DNA from: Raphanus sativus
Taxonomy: Eukaryota; Streptophyta; Magnoliopsida; Brassicales; Brassicaceae
DNA length: 64,000 nucleotides
Direction: 5' to 3'
NCBI RefSeq assembly: GCF_000801105.2
Contig: NC_079517.1
Coordinates: 9,982,001 to 10,046,000 of the forward strand
Positions 1-13,000 of the stretch are shown piece after piece. The position numbers and the translations under genes are program-made. Numbering within the stretch: the first letter of the stretch is position 1; every line of letters begins with the position of its first letter. The notes beneath the pieces are model-generated. The model worked only from the letters and a program-made list of their open reading frames with translations, made no database searches and was not told where the DNA came from.

Positions 1-29
1 CCAATTCACATCTCTCTCTCTCTCTCTAA

Positions 30-3000
30 ATGGCGTCGGTGTTTCTGTATCACGTGGTGGGAGATCTGACGGTGGGGAAGCCAGAGATGGTCGAGTTCTA
101 CGACACCGAGACCGTCGAGTCCGCCATTCGCGCCATCGGAGAGTCCACCGAGTGCGGGATTCCCGTCTGGAGGAAGAGATCGGTTCTTCCTCCTCATCCT
201 CATCCTCATGGTGGGGTTGAGAACAGCGAGATGAGGCAGCAGAGGTTCGTTGGGATCCTGAGCTCTCTGGATATCGTTGCCTTCTTAGCTAGGAGCGAGT
301 GCCTTGAAGAAGATAAAGCGATGAAGATCCCCGTCTCTCAAGTCGTTTCCCCTAACAACTCTCTCCTCAAACAAGTTGATCCCGCCACCAGGTTTTCCCT
401 CCCTTTTTTTTATTTTCATTTTCTCTTTATTGGCTGTATGAGACTAGTTTGATTTCTAGTTGCATACATCTAGGATTTGCTGAAGCTTCAATTTTCTCTC
501 TTTTTTTTTTGAGTTTTATCTTTCTTTAATGATTCTCTTGGCTTTACTTCTGTTCGATTATCTAGGATCTTAACTTTACTACAAAGGGGTCACATCTTAA
601 GCTTAGTTATTGTCACAAAGCTGCCAAATTTCAGTTTATGTTTCTTGAATAATGATCCTCTGTCTTGATTCTGTTTTGTTGTGTCTTTATACTAGTTCCA
701 CTTTATTTGGATATCAAGTCTCAACTTTACTAAATTTTGATGTGTTTTAAGTTTTCTCACTTGTTGAAAAATCATCCAAACTTTGCTCATTTGGTTCCTA
801 GTTTAGTTCTATTCGGCGTCTCTCCAGATTTTAGTTGCAAATTTTTAGGATCTTGCATTACTCAGAAAGGATATCATGTGTGACCCATAAAACCATATCT
901 TGCGATATTAGATTTACTAGAAAGAAAGGGTCACATCTTTTAACTAAAATGGCAAAGACTGATTCCTAAATTGTACTGTTTTTGAGCTTGGATCTAGTTG
1001 CATACAAAGTTGGTTAATTATTTCAACTTGCATAGCTAATAAAGATCCTGTTTTTTCGTTTCTTTCATGTTGTTGTGATAATTGATTGAATCTCTAAACA
1101 TGTTTGGATCTATAAGCAGAGAAACTCTGTCATACAGCCAAAATATTATTGTGCTCATACAGCCATGTGCTCAGATACCCAAAATATTATTGTTCTGATT
1201 TCATTTTTAAATCTATGAAAGTGGGACCTCTTTTATCTTCTTTTTTTTTATTGATTGATTGATTCCATGAGGAACATGGCTCCTGTCTCAGATTACCAAC
1301 CTTGTTAATTAGCAAAATGACGTATACAAATGTTTTCTTGTGCTCTGTGTTTTTAAAAAGATGTTTCAAACCATCTGGGAAAGCACATCATTCTTGACTT
1401 CAACGTTTCTTATCTTGTTTACAACTTTGTCAATGCTTATTTTATGTCTGCAACCGTCTTTCTTATTTGAAATGATATTTTATGTTCTCAACTAATAGAA
1501 AGAAAAAAAAACAAACAAGAAAGACATGATTAAAATAGGACTGTCTTAGATTCTGTGATGCTAGTATTTTAACTACAAAAGAAAAAGCTCTTACCTATCC
1601 TTCTCTCCTTTATCACCCTCACCTACTACAAACAGAATTGTTGTTTCACCATTAATGCTTATAGCTTTAACGTATCATCTAATTAGATACAAGCCATAAC
1701 TCTTAAGTAAACTTTTTTTTTTTCATTTGTTATCTGGAAAGCTATTTAGATTTATCATAGATAGCATGGATTGTATAAGCGTAAATGAGAGTTTCAAGTG
1801 TCTCTCTGAGAATTTTTAAGTGTCTGTAGGAGCAGTAATTGTAAAACCTGGAAGATGCATATCAATTGTTTCAGACGCTGTAGAAAGTCATCCTCATTTG
1901 CACTTCAGATTTAGTGTCTATGGAGTTGACTGCAGTTTACCTTGTTAAACATCTCATTTTTTTCCACTTGAAAGGGTCACAAAATGTTATGACTTGTGCA
2001 GGTTACATCTATCTGCTGCTCATTTGTTGGATCTTCTATAAGTAGACAATAGTGAATAGTTCTGTAACCTATCCAAGATAGAGTGTTTCCTGCGTATTTG
2101 CAGACTTGTTCATCCTTTCTTGTGTGTATTGACCAGGTGGATCTGCCACGTTGCCTTAAGCGTGCAGAAGCTTTTGAGTTGGCTCATATTGGCCTCTTCT
2201 GTTAGACTCCAAATCACATACACCCTATTTATGTAGAACATATACTTCCTCCTTTGCAGTCTAAGATATTATGCATACTTCTGTTGGATCCTATATTCCT
2301 TGAATCAAGGACCTTGATCCTCGTGTTGCTTTATATAGGTTCATATTGCTTGCGTCCCTTGAAGTTTTCATGTTACTCGATATGTGTGTTGATGGAATTA
2401 CCTTACTTGCTTTAGTACAATATTTATGTGTTCACTGGCCAGCAAGATTAAATGTTTGTTATGATGATATAATTTTATTGTATCAATTGTAATGCAAGGT
2501 TGATAGATGCTTTGGAGATGATGAAACAAGGAGTGAGACGACTTCTAGTTCCGAAAAGCGTTGTTTGGAGAGGTATGAGCAAGAGATTCTCCATTCTTTA
2601 CAATGGAAAATGGCTGAAGAACAGCGAAAACTCTGGCAGTAGCAGCGGTCTCTCCGCTGACTCCAACAGGCCTGCTACATCCAAGGCTTCAAGCCGGGAC
2701 AAGTTTTGCTGTCTCTCAAGGGAAGACGTGATCCGCTTCCTCATAGGTGTCCTTGGAGCATTAGCTCCTTTGCCACTCACATCAATCTCTTCTCTTGGAA
2801 TCATCAATGTAGACTACAACTTCATTGAAGCCTCTTTGCCAGCCATCGAAGCCACCAAAAGGCCACCATGTGATCCCAGTGCAATCGCCGTGTTGGAACA
2901 AACCGAGGACGAAAAACAGTTCAAGATAATAGGAGAAATCTCAGCTTCGAAGCTCTGGAAATGTGATTATCTCGCTGCAGCTTGGGCTCTAGCTAATCTA

Positions 3001-3438
3001 TATGCAGGGCAGTTTGTGATGGGAGTCGAGGACAACATGTCATCAAGATCATTCAGCGACTTCCTCCAAACTTCATTTGTCGGAGGAGGAGGAGGAGACC
3101 AGAACGGAACAGCTACAACAAAGGCCAAGAAATTCAGTAGCAGGAGCATCGGTTTCAATCCGACAAGCCCGACAAGACTGAGCATCGGTAGGAGCATGTA
3201 CAGGGGAAGAAGTGCGCCGTTAACTTGCAAAACGTCGAGCTCATTGGCTGCGGTTATGGCTCAGATGCTGTCTCATAGAGCCACACATGTTTGGGTTACA
3301 GAGGCTGATTCAGATGATGATATTCTTGTTGGAGTAGTGGGCTACGGAGAGATCTTAGCTGCTGTTACTAAACAGCCTTCTGCCTTTGTTCCTTCGAATC
3401 GTTCTTACGAAGGTTTTGGTAATGAAAATCAAAGCTAA
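30..3438 (+). CDS. CBSX6: CBS-domain protein CBSX6
   Basis: Two coding exons, 30-391 and 2499-3438, give 433 residues. The intron (392-2498, about 2.1 kb) interrupts an Arg codon (AG|G) and has GT..AG borders; the second exon continues as LIDALEMMKQGVRRLLVPKS. The protein is nearly colinear with Arabidopsis CBSX6 (At1g65320) as I remember it, from the start (MASVFLYHVVGDLTVGKPEM) to the end (SNRSYEGFGNENQS). CBS domains occur in pairs and bind adenosyl ligands; CBSX proteins are proposed regulators of other enzymes, but no partner can be read from the sequence. Visible oddities are a His/Pro-rich insert near residues 55-65, a Ser-rich linker around residue 165 and a Gly-rich stretch near residue 320. 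The ATG at 30 follows a CT-rich 5' leader, so the promoter lies outside the window. The only unusual part is the long intron, in which I see no gene. Confidence 0.96.
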
Positions 3439-5009
3439 GAAGACTACTACACAAAATCAAAAGGATAAACAACTTATGTCTGAGAGGAAGGGACACAGTT
3501 TTTTGGGTGTGTTTGTCAAAATTGTGTACTATTGAACTTAGTATCAGATAGCTCCAATAAGCAAAAATAAACGAGCTATGATTTTTCTTTCTTATTCATT
3601 ACTATGTGAACTGTTGAGTGTTTACAGCATATGTATAAACAGATTTGTCTTATTATTTCTTGAGAGATATGTGTATTACAGACAAATACTAGTTGGCTAT
3701 TAAAGTTGAAGAAAGCAATCTATTGGAATGGGGTCTACTCGGTTTTGACATATCATGAGGACACAGAGGTTCACCAAGTTAGCTCTACATATTTAATACG
3801 CCTCCGAATGTATTTAATAAACACTCAACTTTGACCAAACCAATAAATGATTGAATAAATATCTATAGACATTATTACAAACATTATTGATACACTGATG
3901 AACTGGATTTCATTTACCGTAACATTTGAGGTAAGAAATAGCAATGTGTTAGAAATGCTATTAGATTGGCAGTTTCTTAAAATGTACAAGTCTAAAAGCC
4001 AATCAAGGGGGGAAAATGATATGTTCAAACATTTCCAATAAGACAGCTTAATGATGTGTCATGTGCGAATACTGAATAGTAATGAACAATTAGTAATTAA
4101 TTTCAGATCTTGCCGATTAAAAAATGCTTACAAGAGAGGGGAGAGAGACAGCATGAAGTGGGAACAAACATTTGATTCAAACATCTCTTACATCAAAAAT
4201 GTGTTTCTTATGCAATCGATAAATAAACATATTCAAAGATTATGTTTAGTCCCTGCACTTGAAGATGAATAATTGTTTTTTACGTAAAAGATACTTTGTT
4301 TCATCTTTTTATAAACAAAAATACTAAACACAAGCACTTAGATCTTATAAGATCAGAACAGAGCACTAAACTTGATCCTTCTTAATAATTCCACGCATCA
4401 CAAAGGCTTAAATAGCAGTTTCAACATCACTACCATCAGTCCATCACCATCAACACCATCATCGTCATATTAATATTCTTCCAATACCCAAGTTAACCAA
4501 AAAAAATATGAATAAAATATGCTACAAGAGCACAAGTACAAATCTTGGTGATAAAATAACCGATGGGAAACAAAATGGAGAAAACAGAAAAAAAAAAACA
4601 GATATAGAAACTGAATGAAAGAGAAGGAAAAACAAATATAGCTTGAAGTGTGGGTGAGATCCTCCATAAAAGACCCTAATTTGTTTTTTTTATAAGAATG
4701 GCAATGCAAAAAGATAATTAATTAATGAGGATGATGATGTTGCTGAAGATAGTTGGTAATGAATTTAAAGAAGACTGTAAATAAAATTATAAACAAAAAT
4801 AATAAAAATAAAGAACCAAACCAAGAACAGATACTCCATTTTCTTCCCTTTCACACTTTGCATATGAAATCAAGATTGTTGATTTATTCTTTCTCTGCCC
4901 CTGGATTAATTGGAACCAAACATCAAAACATGATCCGAGAAGAACCCAAAAATAAAAATAAAGAGATAACACAAGAAGAAGAAAAGAGAAGCTTACACAA
5001 TGAAAGATC
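3439..5009. other. Convergent intergenic region, CBSX6 / At1g65295-like
   Basis: This is 3' flanking DNA between two genes that point at each other. It should hold both 3' UTRs. The sequence is AT-rich. Short open frames here (for example 4051-4272) resemble nothing I know and lack splice or codon signals. Arabidopsis carries a MADS-box gene (PHE2) and an XTH gene at this relative position (from memory); neither is visible here. Confidence 0.6.
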
Positions 5010-5630
5010 TCAGACATGGCAACCAAAGCAATTGCAGGATTTGGGAGTGAAGGAACAATAACCAAAGGGTCTATTTGGGATGTTGCAGTTAATTGCAAAG
5101 CAACAAGGTAGAGGTAGGCAAGCTCCTTTTACACCTCCACAACAAGTGCAAACTGAACATATCTGGAAACTCCCAAGCTTCCTTCTTGTTTCATTCATTA
5201 CCATAAACTTCTCCTCCATTAATGGCTCCATTCTCACCTCTCCTCCTTTTTTTTTAGATTGTGCTGTTAGCTCATTTGCCTTTAAAAATTCCACATAAAT
5301 TCTCATCAGAGCCCAGAACATATAATCTTAATAAATACCCATTTTCTAATGTGAAATAAAGTTTAAAACTATTTTTTGGTTGAAAATATTATTTATAAAG
5401 TTTAAAACTTGAAACCAGCTTAAGGTTTACACAAACCAAGGTTCAATTTCTCAGGTAATATCAGAAACACCCAAATGAAAACATGAAGTGAATGGGATCT
5501 AAATCAAGAAGACGAGGAAATGGTAAGATATGAGAAGAAAGACACTCACCTGGAGACTGAAAGTGACGAAGACTGAGAAGCAAAGAAGCAGCAGAACAAT
5601 AGAGATCTTAGATTCTTCTAAAGCTCTCAT
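5010..5630 (-). CDS. Small secreted cysteine-rich protein (At1g65295-like, DUF7866-type)
   Basis: Exon 1 is 5550-5630 and exon 2 is 5010-5279, joined in phase 0 (CAG|GTGAGT donor, AAAG|GCA acceptor), giving 116 residues. Residues 1-27 look like a signal peptide: a short charged start then a hydrophobic run (ISIVLLLLCFSVFVTFSLQ). The mature part has a Lys/Glu-rich stretch, then a C-terminal 50 residues with 12 cysteines, including CTCC, PCC and the end SCNCFGCHV. The conserved-looking core NIPNRPFGYCSFTP matches the plant family I know as At1g65295-like proteins, whose function is not established. The even Cys count and signal peptide suggest a disulfide-rich secreted or cell-surface peptide; this is inference. 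The gene lies between CBSX6 and mtACP2, as in Arabidopsis. Confidence 0.85.
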
Positions 5631-5889
5631 CTTCTTTTTTTTTTCTTTTTTTTCTTCTTTCGTTGTGAAAGAGTTGTGTTTTTTTAGTAAAGTAGCTAAT
5701 GACTTAATTTTTTCTCTTCTTTCACTTTCGCCTTCTTCGTCCTCAACTCTCTCGAGCTACTTTTTTCAATTATTTGGTTAACATTTATTATTATTTGTCG
5801 AGAAAATGTTTTGTTTTGTGAGTGAGTGAGCGAGCGAAGAATATGTGGGGTCCTTATTTATTATTCTGTATTTACCACACAAATATCGA

Positions 5890-6960
5890 ATCGTAGGCTA
5901 TGAATGTATAGTGCGGTTGACATGCGGAACGGACTAGACCGCAATTAAAGTCACCATTCAAACTTATAATTTTGATATATGTACAACAGAAAATTAAATA
6001 ATATAAAAATGAAATGGAACCTGGGCGGTTCACACACATAAAGAACTCAGTGGAACGCCATGCACATTTGACTACAGCAAATGAGGTGCATTTCAATCAT
6101 TTCAAAGTGCGGTTCTTTGTCTTTTTTTTTTGTTTAACTCTGTTTTTGTTATTTACTTTTTAGTTGATAATAAAATATTTTAAAAATTGTTTAAATTAAC
6201 ACATTATCCAGCAAATTTATATGAATATTCAGAAAACTAGTTATACTCTCAAACATTTCTTTTAAATAACAATCCTTCCGTTTAATAATACACTAAATCT
6301 TGACTCTTTGCATACATATTAAAATTTTACCATTCAAAATAATATTGAAAATATAATTTAAAACTAATTTATTTAATTATAAATAAAATAGTAAAAACAT
6401 TATCATTAACTACACAGCTTTTGATAAAATTACAGTTATCTATAAATGTTAAAACATCATCTATCGTAAAACAACAACAATTACATAAAACATCATCTAC
6501 ATTGAAACAGAGAGATTACTAAAATATGTTTTTCAGATATATAAAGGATTTTTGAAAATTAAATAAAATAGTTGTTTAAATTATATTAGTATTACTGATT
6601 TCTTAATTTATAATTTTTATAAATTAAATAAATACTTTCATATATTTTAACTTAATTTTGTTTAAACACAACTAGCGCAATTATAATTAAAAAAAATAAT
6701 TGGATATAAATCTCAGTTATAGCATATTAATTTTTTTTATACAAACCGCAGTTAAACCGTACTGCAGTATCCAATCTGCTTGTCCTGCACCGCTTAGTAC
6801 GTTATTACCATTCGCATATCTTTTAAACAGCTTCTTTTAGACGGACCACACTTGTCCTGCAATATGCGTTTTTCGAACACAGACCGCAATTAAACCGCAC
6901 TGCACTAACCAATTTGCTTGTCTTACACCACCCAACCCATTGTTACTATTCGGAGCCATA
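5890..6960. mobile_element. Candidate hAT-like non-autonomous element(s)
   Basis: Both ends of this interval carry CG-rich words in opposite orientation: gtgcggttgacatgcgg and gaccgcaattaaag on the left, gaccgcaattaaaccgcac and aaaccgtactgcag on the right. The middle is AT-rich with no coding capacity. Subterminal repeats of this kind around an AT-rich core are usual for small hAT-type elements in Brassicaceae. I could not fix exact ends or a target duplication, so it may be one element or two. Confidence 0.4.
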
Positions 6961-7866
6961 ATATTGAAAAACCAATGGTAATAAAACAGCTTCTTCGGAA
7001 GGATTAGATTCTGTTGATTACAAATGACAATTTTTTCCTGAAATTGATTTCATTATTTCTGTTAGAACTTGAGAAATGCAGTGAAGAAAATACCGAAAAT
7101 AAGAAAAAAAAAAAGAATTTTCATTGCGAAAATCCATCAACTAAATTTGATTTGGATAAAAATCCTAAAATAAAATTTAACATGAAAATCTTTAAACCGA
7201 CTTTATCTAATGGATCAAGATTCAAGCCCTCATTTCATAGTATCAATAAAACAAATAAGTACACTACTAATACATTTTTAGTTTAAGATTTTTTAACACA
7301 AACCAATTTAATTGGGGTTTTAGAACTAAAGATTCAGAAATATTGTAATTTTTTTATAATTCAAATTTTCAAAGTTAACACTTCAAAAAGATTATGCAAG
7401 TAAACGAAATTATATATTATTTAGAATTTTGAACTACATACAATAAAGTTTTATATTATATTTTAAATTACATGGATTTTCCAATTTTATGATTCACCCT
7501 TAATTCTGTGATATTGTAAGTTTGCCTTCATTGTCACAAAATTGGACCCAACTTGTTTCTAGGTAAATAAATAAAATACTATATAACATAATTAATACAT
7601 CTACAACATTATCTTAAATCTAATTTATTTATATATATAAAAATCACAATAAATTCCCACCTTATTTATGGCAAAAATTGGTGTCAAAACAAATATATGG
7701 TAAAAATTTATAAAGTGATATTTGATTGTAGAGTATAGGAGACTTCTTAGGAATTGTTCCCTATCCTATCAATCATAGTCTATAAAGTTATGTTTCGAGA
7801 GACAATGGTGGATCATTAGTTTAAGGATGTGTTCCCTATCCCGTCGATTATAGTCCATCCTTTTAG

Positions 7867-8305
7867 GAAGAGTTGGCTCGTCGTGAAGCTGAGAAAGAGA
7901 GTTGTGTGCATGTTGTTCCGTCAAACTCTCTCGCTCCAACCGGCACTTCTACTCTTGTGGTTGAATTTCTTCAGCCTGAGGCTCTTCTTGGCGGTGGAGC
8001 GGATAACGCCCTTGTGCTTAGGGCCGAAGCTGTGGCACAGCCGTATGGTTCATCTTCGACTCCAATCCTAGTTGAAGAGACCGAGCAAGCTCTTGAGTCA
8101 ATGTCTCCTCCTCCAACCAAAGAGAGAGATTGTTTTAGGACTGTATACTCCCAGCGCCACTCCCAGTGTTACGCCAAAGGGTCTCAAGAGGCCATGTGCC
8201 AATCTTGATGCGGCTAAAAAGAGAAGATGTGTCAAAGGTTTTGATGTCAGACTTTCACTTTTGGAAGCGTCTATTTTGGTTATGATGCCACAGCACACTG
8301 ACAAG
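7867..8305 (+). pseudogene. Broken exon-like coding fragment, unidentified
   Basis: After an acceptor-like TTTTAG an open frame reads EELARREAEKESCVHVVPSN and continues to about 8120 (TEQALESMSPPPTKE). The sense then moves to another frame (REIVLGLYTPSATPSVTPKG ... LDAAKKRRCVKGFDVRLSLL) up to a donor-like AAG|GT at 8305. The shift near the repeated gagagaga around 8122-8130 suggests a frameshift. Base composition is clearly coding-like compared with the AT-rich flanks. I do not recognise the family; fragments like this in Brassica are often pieces of captured genes or transposon-linked host genes. No other exons were found nearby. Confidence 0.45.
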
Positions 8306-8888
8306 GTTTTTTTTTTAAAAACTTTCTTTTCGTTAATATATTAGTTTTTTCCTTACTTATTATATTTATTTTTGATGTAGTTCGTGTATTTGAGCGACGT
8401 GTAAATTAATTTTAAAATTAACTAGATATATAAATGCAAATAAACAAAAATATTTGAAAAGATAAAAAAATCATAGTTTCGGATTATATGTTTTCAAATT
8501 CAATTTTTTTATAAATCTTATTTTGAAATTTGTTTTTGTTTTCTCAAATTTTTCTTTCTTTTCGAAATTCGAAAATGATTTTTGAAACTATTTATAAAAT
8601 AGCCTTTTTGAATACATCAATTCCATATATTATATATATAAATATGTTCTTACACAATATTGAGGATATAAATGGGCTTAAAGCTTGTTTTCACAACTCA
8701 CCATTTAACTTGATTCCAGACAAAAAAAGCTGGTAATAAAGAGTCCCCGAATTAGTTAGGTGGCCTAATAAGAAAGGTCCACTACTAAATGTACGACGTC
8801 GTTTGTGAGGTCGCAAATCTCCTTGAGAGAGAGAGTGAGAGTGAGTAGAGAGAAACGCCTTCTAGGGTTAGTATTGAAAAACACAGTG

Positions 8889-9395
8889 ATGGCGGCGAGA
8901 AATGCTCTGCTTCGATACCTTAGAGTCAACGTGAATCCATCACCTGCACTCCCTTTCACCACCGTACTTCTTAGGCGTTTCTCGGAGGAAGTAAGAGGAT
9001 CGTTTCTCGACAAATCTGATGTCACAGATCGCGTTATCTCCGTCGTCAAAAACTTTCAAAGAGTCGATCCCTCAAAGGTATCTGATTTGCTGTATTTTGA
9101 TTAGATCAAGAGAAGGTTTTCGATTGAAACTGGGGATTTACGATTCAGCATTGTGGATGGGCTTTTGAGGAATGGGCTTTTCTGTGAACTAACAACTGTT
9201 TTTGGTCGGTCGTTGCAGGTAACACCAAAAGCCCATTTTCACAACGATCTCGGGTTAGACAGTTTGGACAGTGTGGAGGTTGTGATGGCGTTGGAGGAAG
9301 AGTTTGGGTTTGAGATCCCTGATAATGATGCTGACAAGATCCAGTCCGTTGATCTTGCTGTTGACTTTATCGCTTCTCATCCTCAGGCTACTTAA
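8889..9395 (+). CDS. mtACP2: Mitochondrial acyl carrier protein 2
   Basis: Exons 8889-9077 and 9219-9395 join in phase 0 to give 121 residues. The N-terminus ([16 protein letters not shown] ... LLRRFSEE) is an Arg-rich, Ser-containing mitochondrial presequence. The carrier domain follows, with the phosphopantetheine attachment motif [11 protein letters not shown]; the modified serine is Ser78 of DSL. The end (FIASHPQAT) matches Arabidopsis mtACP2 (At1g65290). Family role: carries growing acyl chains in mitochondrial fatty acid synthesis, including the octanoyl precursor of lipoate; mitochondrial ACPs also associate with complex I. The start was chosen because the ATG begins the presequence; the upstream open frame from 8805 has no ATG. 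A telo-box-like tctagggtta lies about 20 bp upstream, common in housekeeping promoters. Confidence 0.96.
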
Positions 9396-10048
9396 GAAAA
9401 AGAGATTCAAAACTCTTCAGTGTTATGCAGCTGTGTCTACAGATTTGATTAGAGACTAATAGGAAGAGAACAAACTTCTTTTTTTTTGCTCTGCTTTGCT
9501 TTCATAAGTGTTTGCTGTGTTCCCCTCCTGCGTGATTTTACGAGATCTTTCAAGAAACTTGCTTTTTTGGTATTTTTCTTTCTTAAATTGTTAACTTTGG
9601 GAAATTAGAACAACAATGAAACTTCAGAAGCTGCAAACCAATGTTTAAAAATGTCTGACATTCAGAAGCTGCAAACAAATGTTTAAAAATGTCGGACATT
9701 GGACAACGACTTCTGAATTAGTACGCTGACAATTATTGATTGTATTAGTAAGTTACATTTGATAACTGTTAAAACAAAAATTGAAAGTGACTTCCATAGT
9801 ATCACCAAGAATCGACACTAATTTATCCTTAACACTTGTATTTTACCTTTGTTTTTATAATTTAATTGATGTTTCTTGGTTTATTTTACTTCTGAACAAA
9901 AAGATTATTACTGAAATGATCATATCCAAATAATAGATTATTACTCTTAATTGTCAACACATGTTGCGACAAAGGATCTAAAAGAAAGTCACGAATATCG
10001 TGAATACAGAGGGACATTTAAATCATATAAAAGAAAAAAAAATTACAT
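9396..10048. other. Convergent intergenic region, mtACP2 / 4CL3, with a tandem repeat
   Basis: 3' flanks of two convergent genes. Two copies of a 38-bp unit sit at 9623-9660 and 9661-9698, beginning ttcagaagctgcaaac and differing at a few positions. Nothing coding is visible. Confidence 0.6.
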
Positions 10049-13000
10049 TCAACAGAGTTTGGCTTTAAGATCCTTTCTCAGAATTTTTCCGGAAGGAGAT
10101 TTGGGAATGGAGGGAACAAAGAAGACCTTGTGCAATCTCTTGTAGAATACCACCTACACATCCACAGATCAGTTACATATTCATTCTATACATAAAGCAG
10201 ATAACGAAAATCACAAGTATACTGTATAATCTTAGTGTCTTATTTCCCGTGATCTCAGTGTCTTATTTCCCGTGAGATCTTTTAGTTTCGCGGTTAAGCA
10301 AGGACTAAGGACATGACTGGTCTAATCACAAGGATTGAAGGGTTGTGGACATTTGCGGATGCAGATTATTACAGTTTTAAGAGATTTGTATGCTTGATAC
10401 AATGTTAAAATGAGTAGGTTTGCGGGATATTTAGTCTGGTTAACTATCAAATACATACATTGTTAAATATTAAATCAACGATATTTACATTTTATATAGT
10501 TATAAAGATATTAAAAATCATAATATTGTAATAAATATAAAATTAATTTATGGAATAGTAACATTAAGTTTTGAAACATTATAGAAAATATTTTTGTTTA
10601 AATTTTTTATAATATAAATTAAAATATAATATATATTAGTATTTATGTTATTTCGATTTAATTTTTTTATTTAATATTCTATTTTTTTCTTTTTTTAAGA
10701 AAAAATTATCATCCCACAATTGCATGCAACCGCAAATGTTAGTTGATACCAGGTTTTGAATTTAAGAGATTTAAAATAGTTTGAATTAATTTATAATATT
10801 TTATGTAATTGTTACAAAACGTCAACAACTGATACTAACTGCAAATCTACATTTGAAGGTAATAGGGAAATACATTTGAAGGTAATAAGGAAACCTGTCA
10901 TGCCCTAAATAGAATATGCTTGTTCAAAATTTTTATTTTTATTTTATTTTCGAAGTAAGATAACATTGTTTATGTAGTTTTACTATTTTAAAACATCCCG
11001 ATTTTTTAAAAATAGTTTCAATTTTTCGTCTTCAAAATAAAGTTTGTTTGTTTTCTTTTTCCTTTTACAAAAATGTTGTTTCCTACAATTTAAAATCATA
11101 TTGAAAAAAAAGAATTTTAACAAGATTTAAATAATTAACATAAATTAAAACTAAATATATAAGAGAACAAACCTATGCTTCAGACAACCAAATGTCTAAC
11201 ATTTTATATTTTGGAAAACCCATAATTTGGTTGTCCATATTTGTATAAGTATTTATCAAAAATTATATTAAATATGTTATTTATTAAATGAATTTTAGTT
11301 TTTTTATCTATTTTGATTATTATTTTATTGTGTACTTTTTGAAAAAATATTTTATAATAAAAAATTGGGTTTCTATGAAAAAAAAGTATTTCGAACTTAG
11401 TTAGGAGGATGGTCCTATTATATTTCCCCCCGCATATCAATCTATGAAAAGATTTCTTGTTAGTTAACCAAAAAGAAAGACCAACTAAATGTATACCTGT
11501 TTGGATATATATTCTTTTATATCTTCTTCCGTGATGACGTTTCCATTTGATCGGACTACGAAAGCCACCGGAACTTCTCCAGCCACTTCATCTCTTTGAC
11601 TGCAAGTGACCAATAAAGTTTAAAAACGGTGTCGGTAAAACAACCTTACGACTCAATGCATATATATTGTTGTGCTACTTACGGAACAACCGCAGCATCC
11701 GCAATAGAGTGGTGACTGATGAGCAAAGCCTCTAGCTCAGCCGGAGGCACCTGTTCTTCCGTATTCCATCATTAGTGCCACAGTTTCTAAATAATCTTAT
11801 TTATAATGTAAGCAGTTATACCTTTATTGAACAGAGTTGAAATATCTTTTTAATTAATCTCCGCGTTTTATATTATTGTATTGTATTACTAGTTATAGAG
11901 TAAAAACAGATGATAATACTATTTTGAACTTACTCTCAAAACTTCTTTTTAGCAATTAACATGTTTTCAGATGTATTAAGACATGTTCTGTTTTTAATGA
12001 CGTGACATTTTCAACGATTTTACCAGTTCGTTATTTTGCATATAAGTGTTAAAGTTATGTTACCTATCTAATTAACATTTAAAGTCATTTAAGAGATTCA
12101 ATATGTTAACTGAAAAAAATAGTTACAAGCGAGGAAATAAATATTTAATTTCAGTTTTTTTTTGTGTGTGAGTGAAATTGAAGTTATTTATAAGGTTTGT
12201 TTTAAATGAACTCAAATATTGTCAATGGACTTGCCTGAAAGCCTTTGAACTTGATGACCTCTTTGAGTCGATCAACAATGAATATCTCGTCATCTTCGTC
12301 AACATACCCAATGTCCCCTGTGTGAAGCCAACCTTCCTCGTCAATTGTAGCTGACGTGGCTTCCGGATCCTTCAAGTACTCTGCGCGCCAAAAGTCGGTT
12401 GAAAATTTATATCCCCTAAACCTTAATTATGTCGAAATTGTGATACGTCCTTATTACGTTTTTGAATATCTTGTCAGCTTTTCATTTCAAGAAGTATAAA
12501 AACATGTCACGTCTGTTTAGACGTGGCCGTATTTAGAAATCATAGTAAAAAGCATGTCGTGCAAAATGTACATGTGATGCAAACCTTATTAAAAGCTGTA
12601 TATTTAGATGACTAAACTTTATTGTTTTCTTTTTTGAACAATCTGTATAAATTAAATACGTTCTCTTATATTTGTGAAATAAAAAGTAGTATTTACGAAG
12701 CCACTACAAAAAATTTTTCTTACGCCACGAAAAAAGTTTGGAAATTAAACTATAGTTCTTTTATTTTGCCGACAAAACAAAAAAAAATTCGCTATCAACG
12801 GTCTATGATGTTAATGATGAATTGCTATTCTAGTAAGGCCGTTTTCCATTGAATGTAAGACTTTCATTGCACCATATTTTCCAAAAAAGATAAAAATATG
12901 AGCAGAAGACAAAAGAAAATGAAAAAACGAACCTTTCATGATTTGTTGACCACGGATACAAATCTCACCAGTTTGGTTGTAGCCAAGAGAGAGACGTGTC

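Larger units (their letters stand above)
5631..8888. other. Intergenic, repeat-rich: promoter of the Cys-rich gene and upstream of mtACP2
   Basis: This 3.2-kb spacer separates two divergent genes. It contains inverted copies of a GTGCGGTT / AACCGCAC word (5890-6115 and 6740-6960), typical of the ends of non-autonomous hAT-like elements, a very AT-rich stretch (6120-6720) and a broken exon-like fragment (7867-8305). A duplicated block occurs around 7755-7785 and 7815-7860, both with gttccctatcc. Near mtACP2 there is a 10-bp palindrome acgacgtcgt (8793-8802) with a bZIP-type GACGTC core. Confidence 0.55.

Noticed and set aside
8805..8888. Longer mtACP2 start upstream
   Set aside because: The frame upstream of 8889 contains no ATG and is leader-like (GA-rich).
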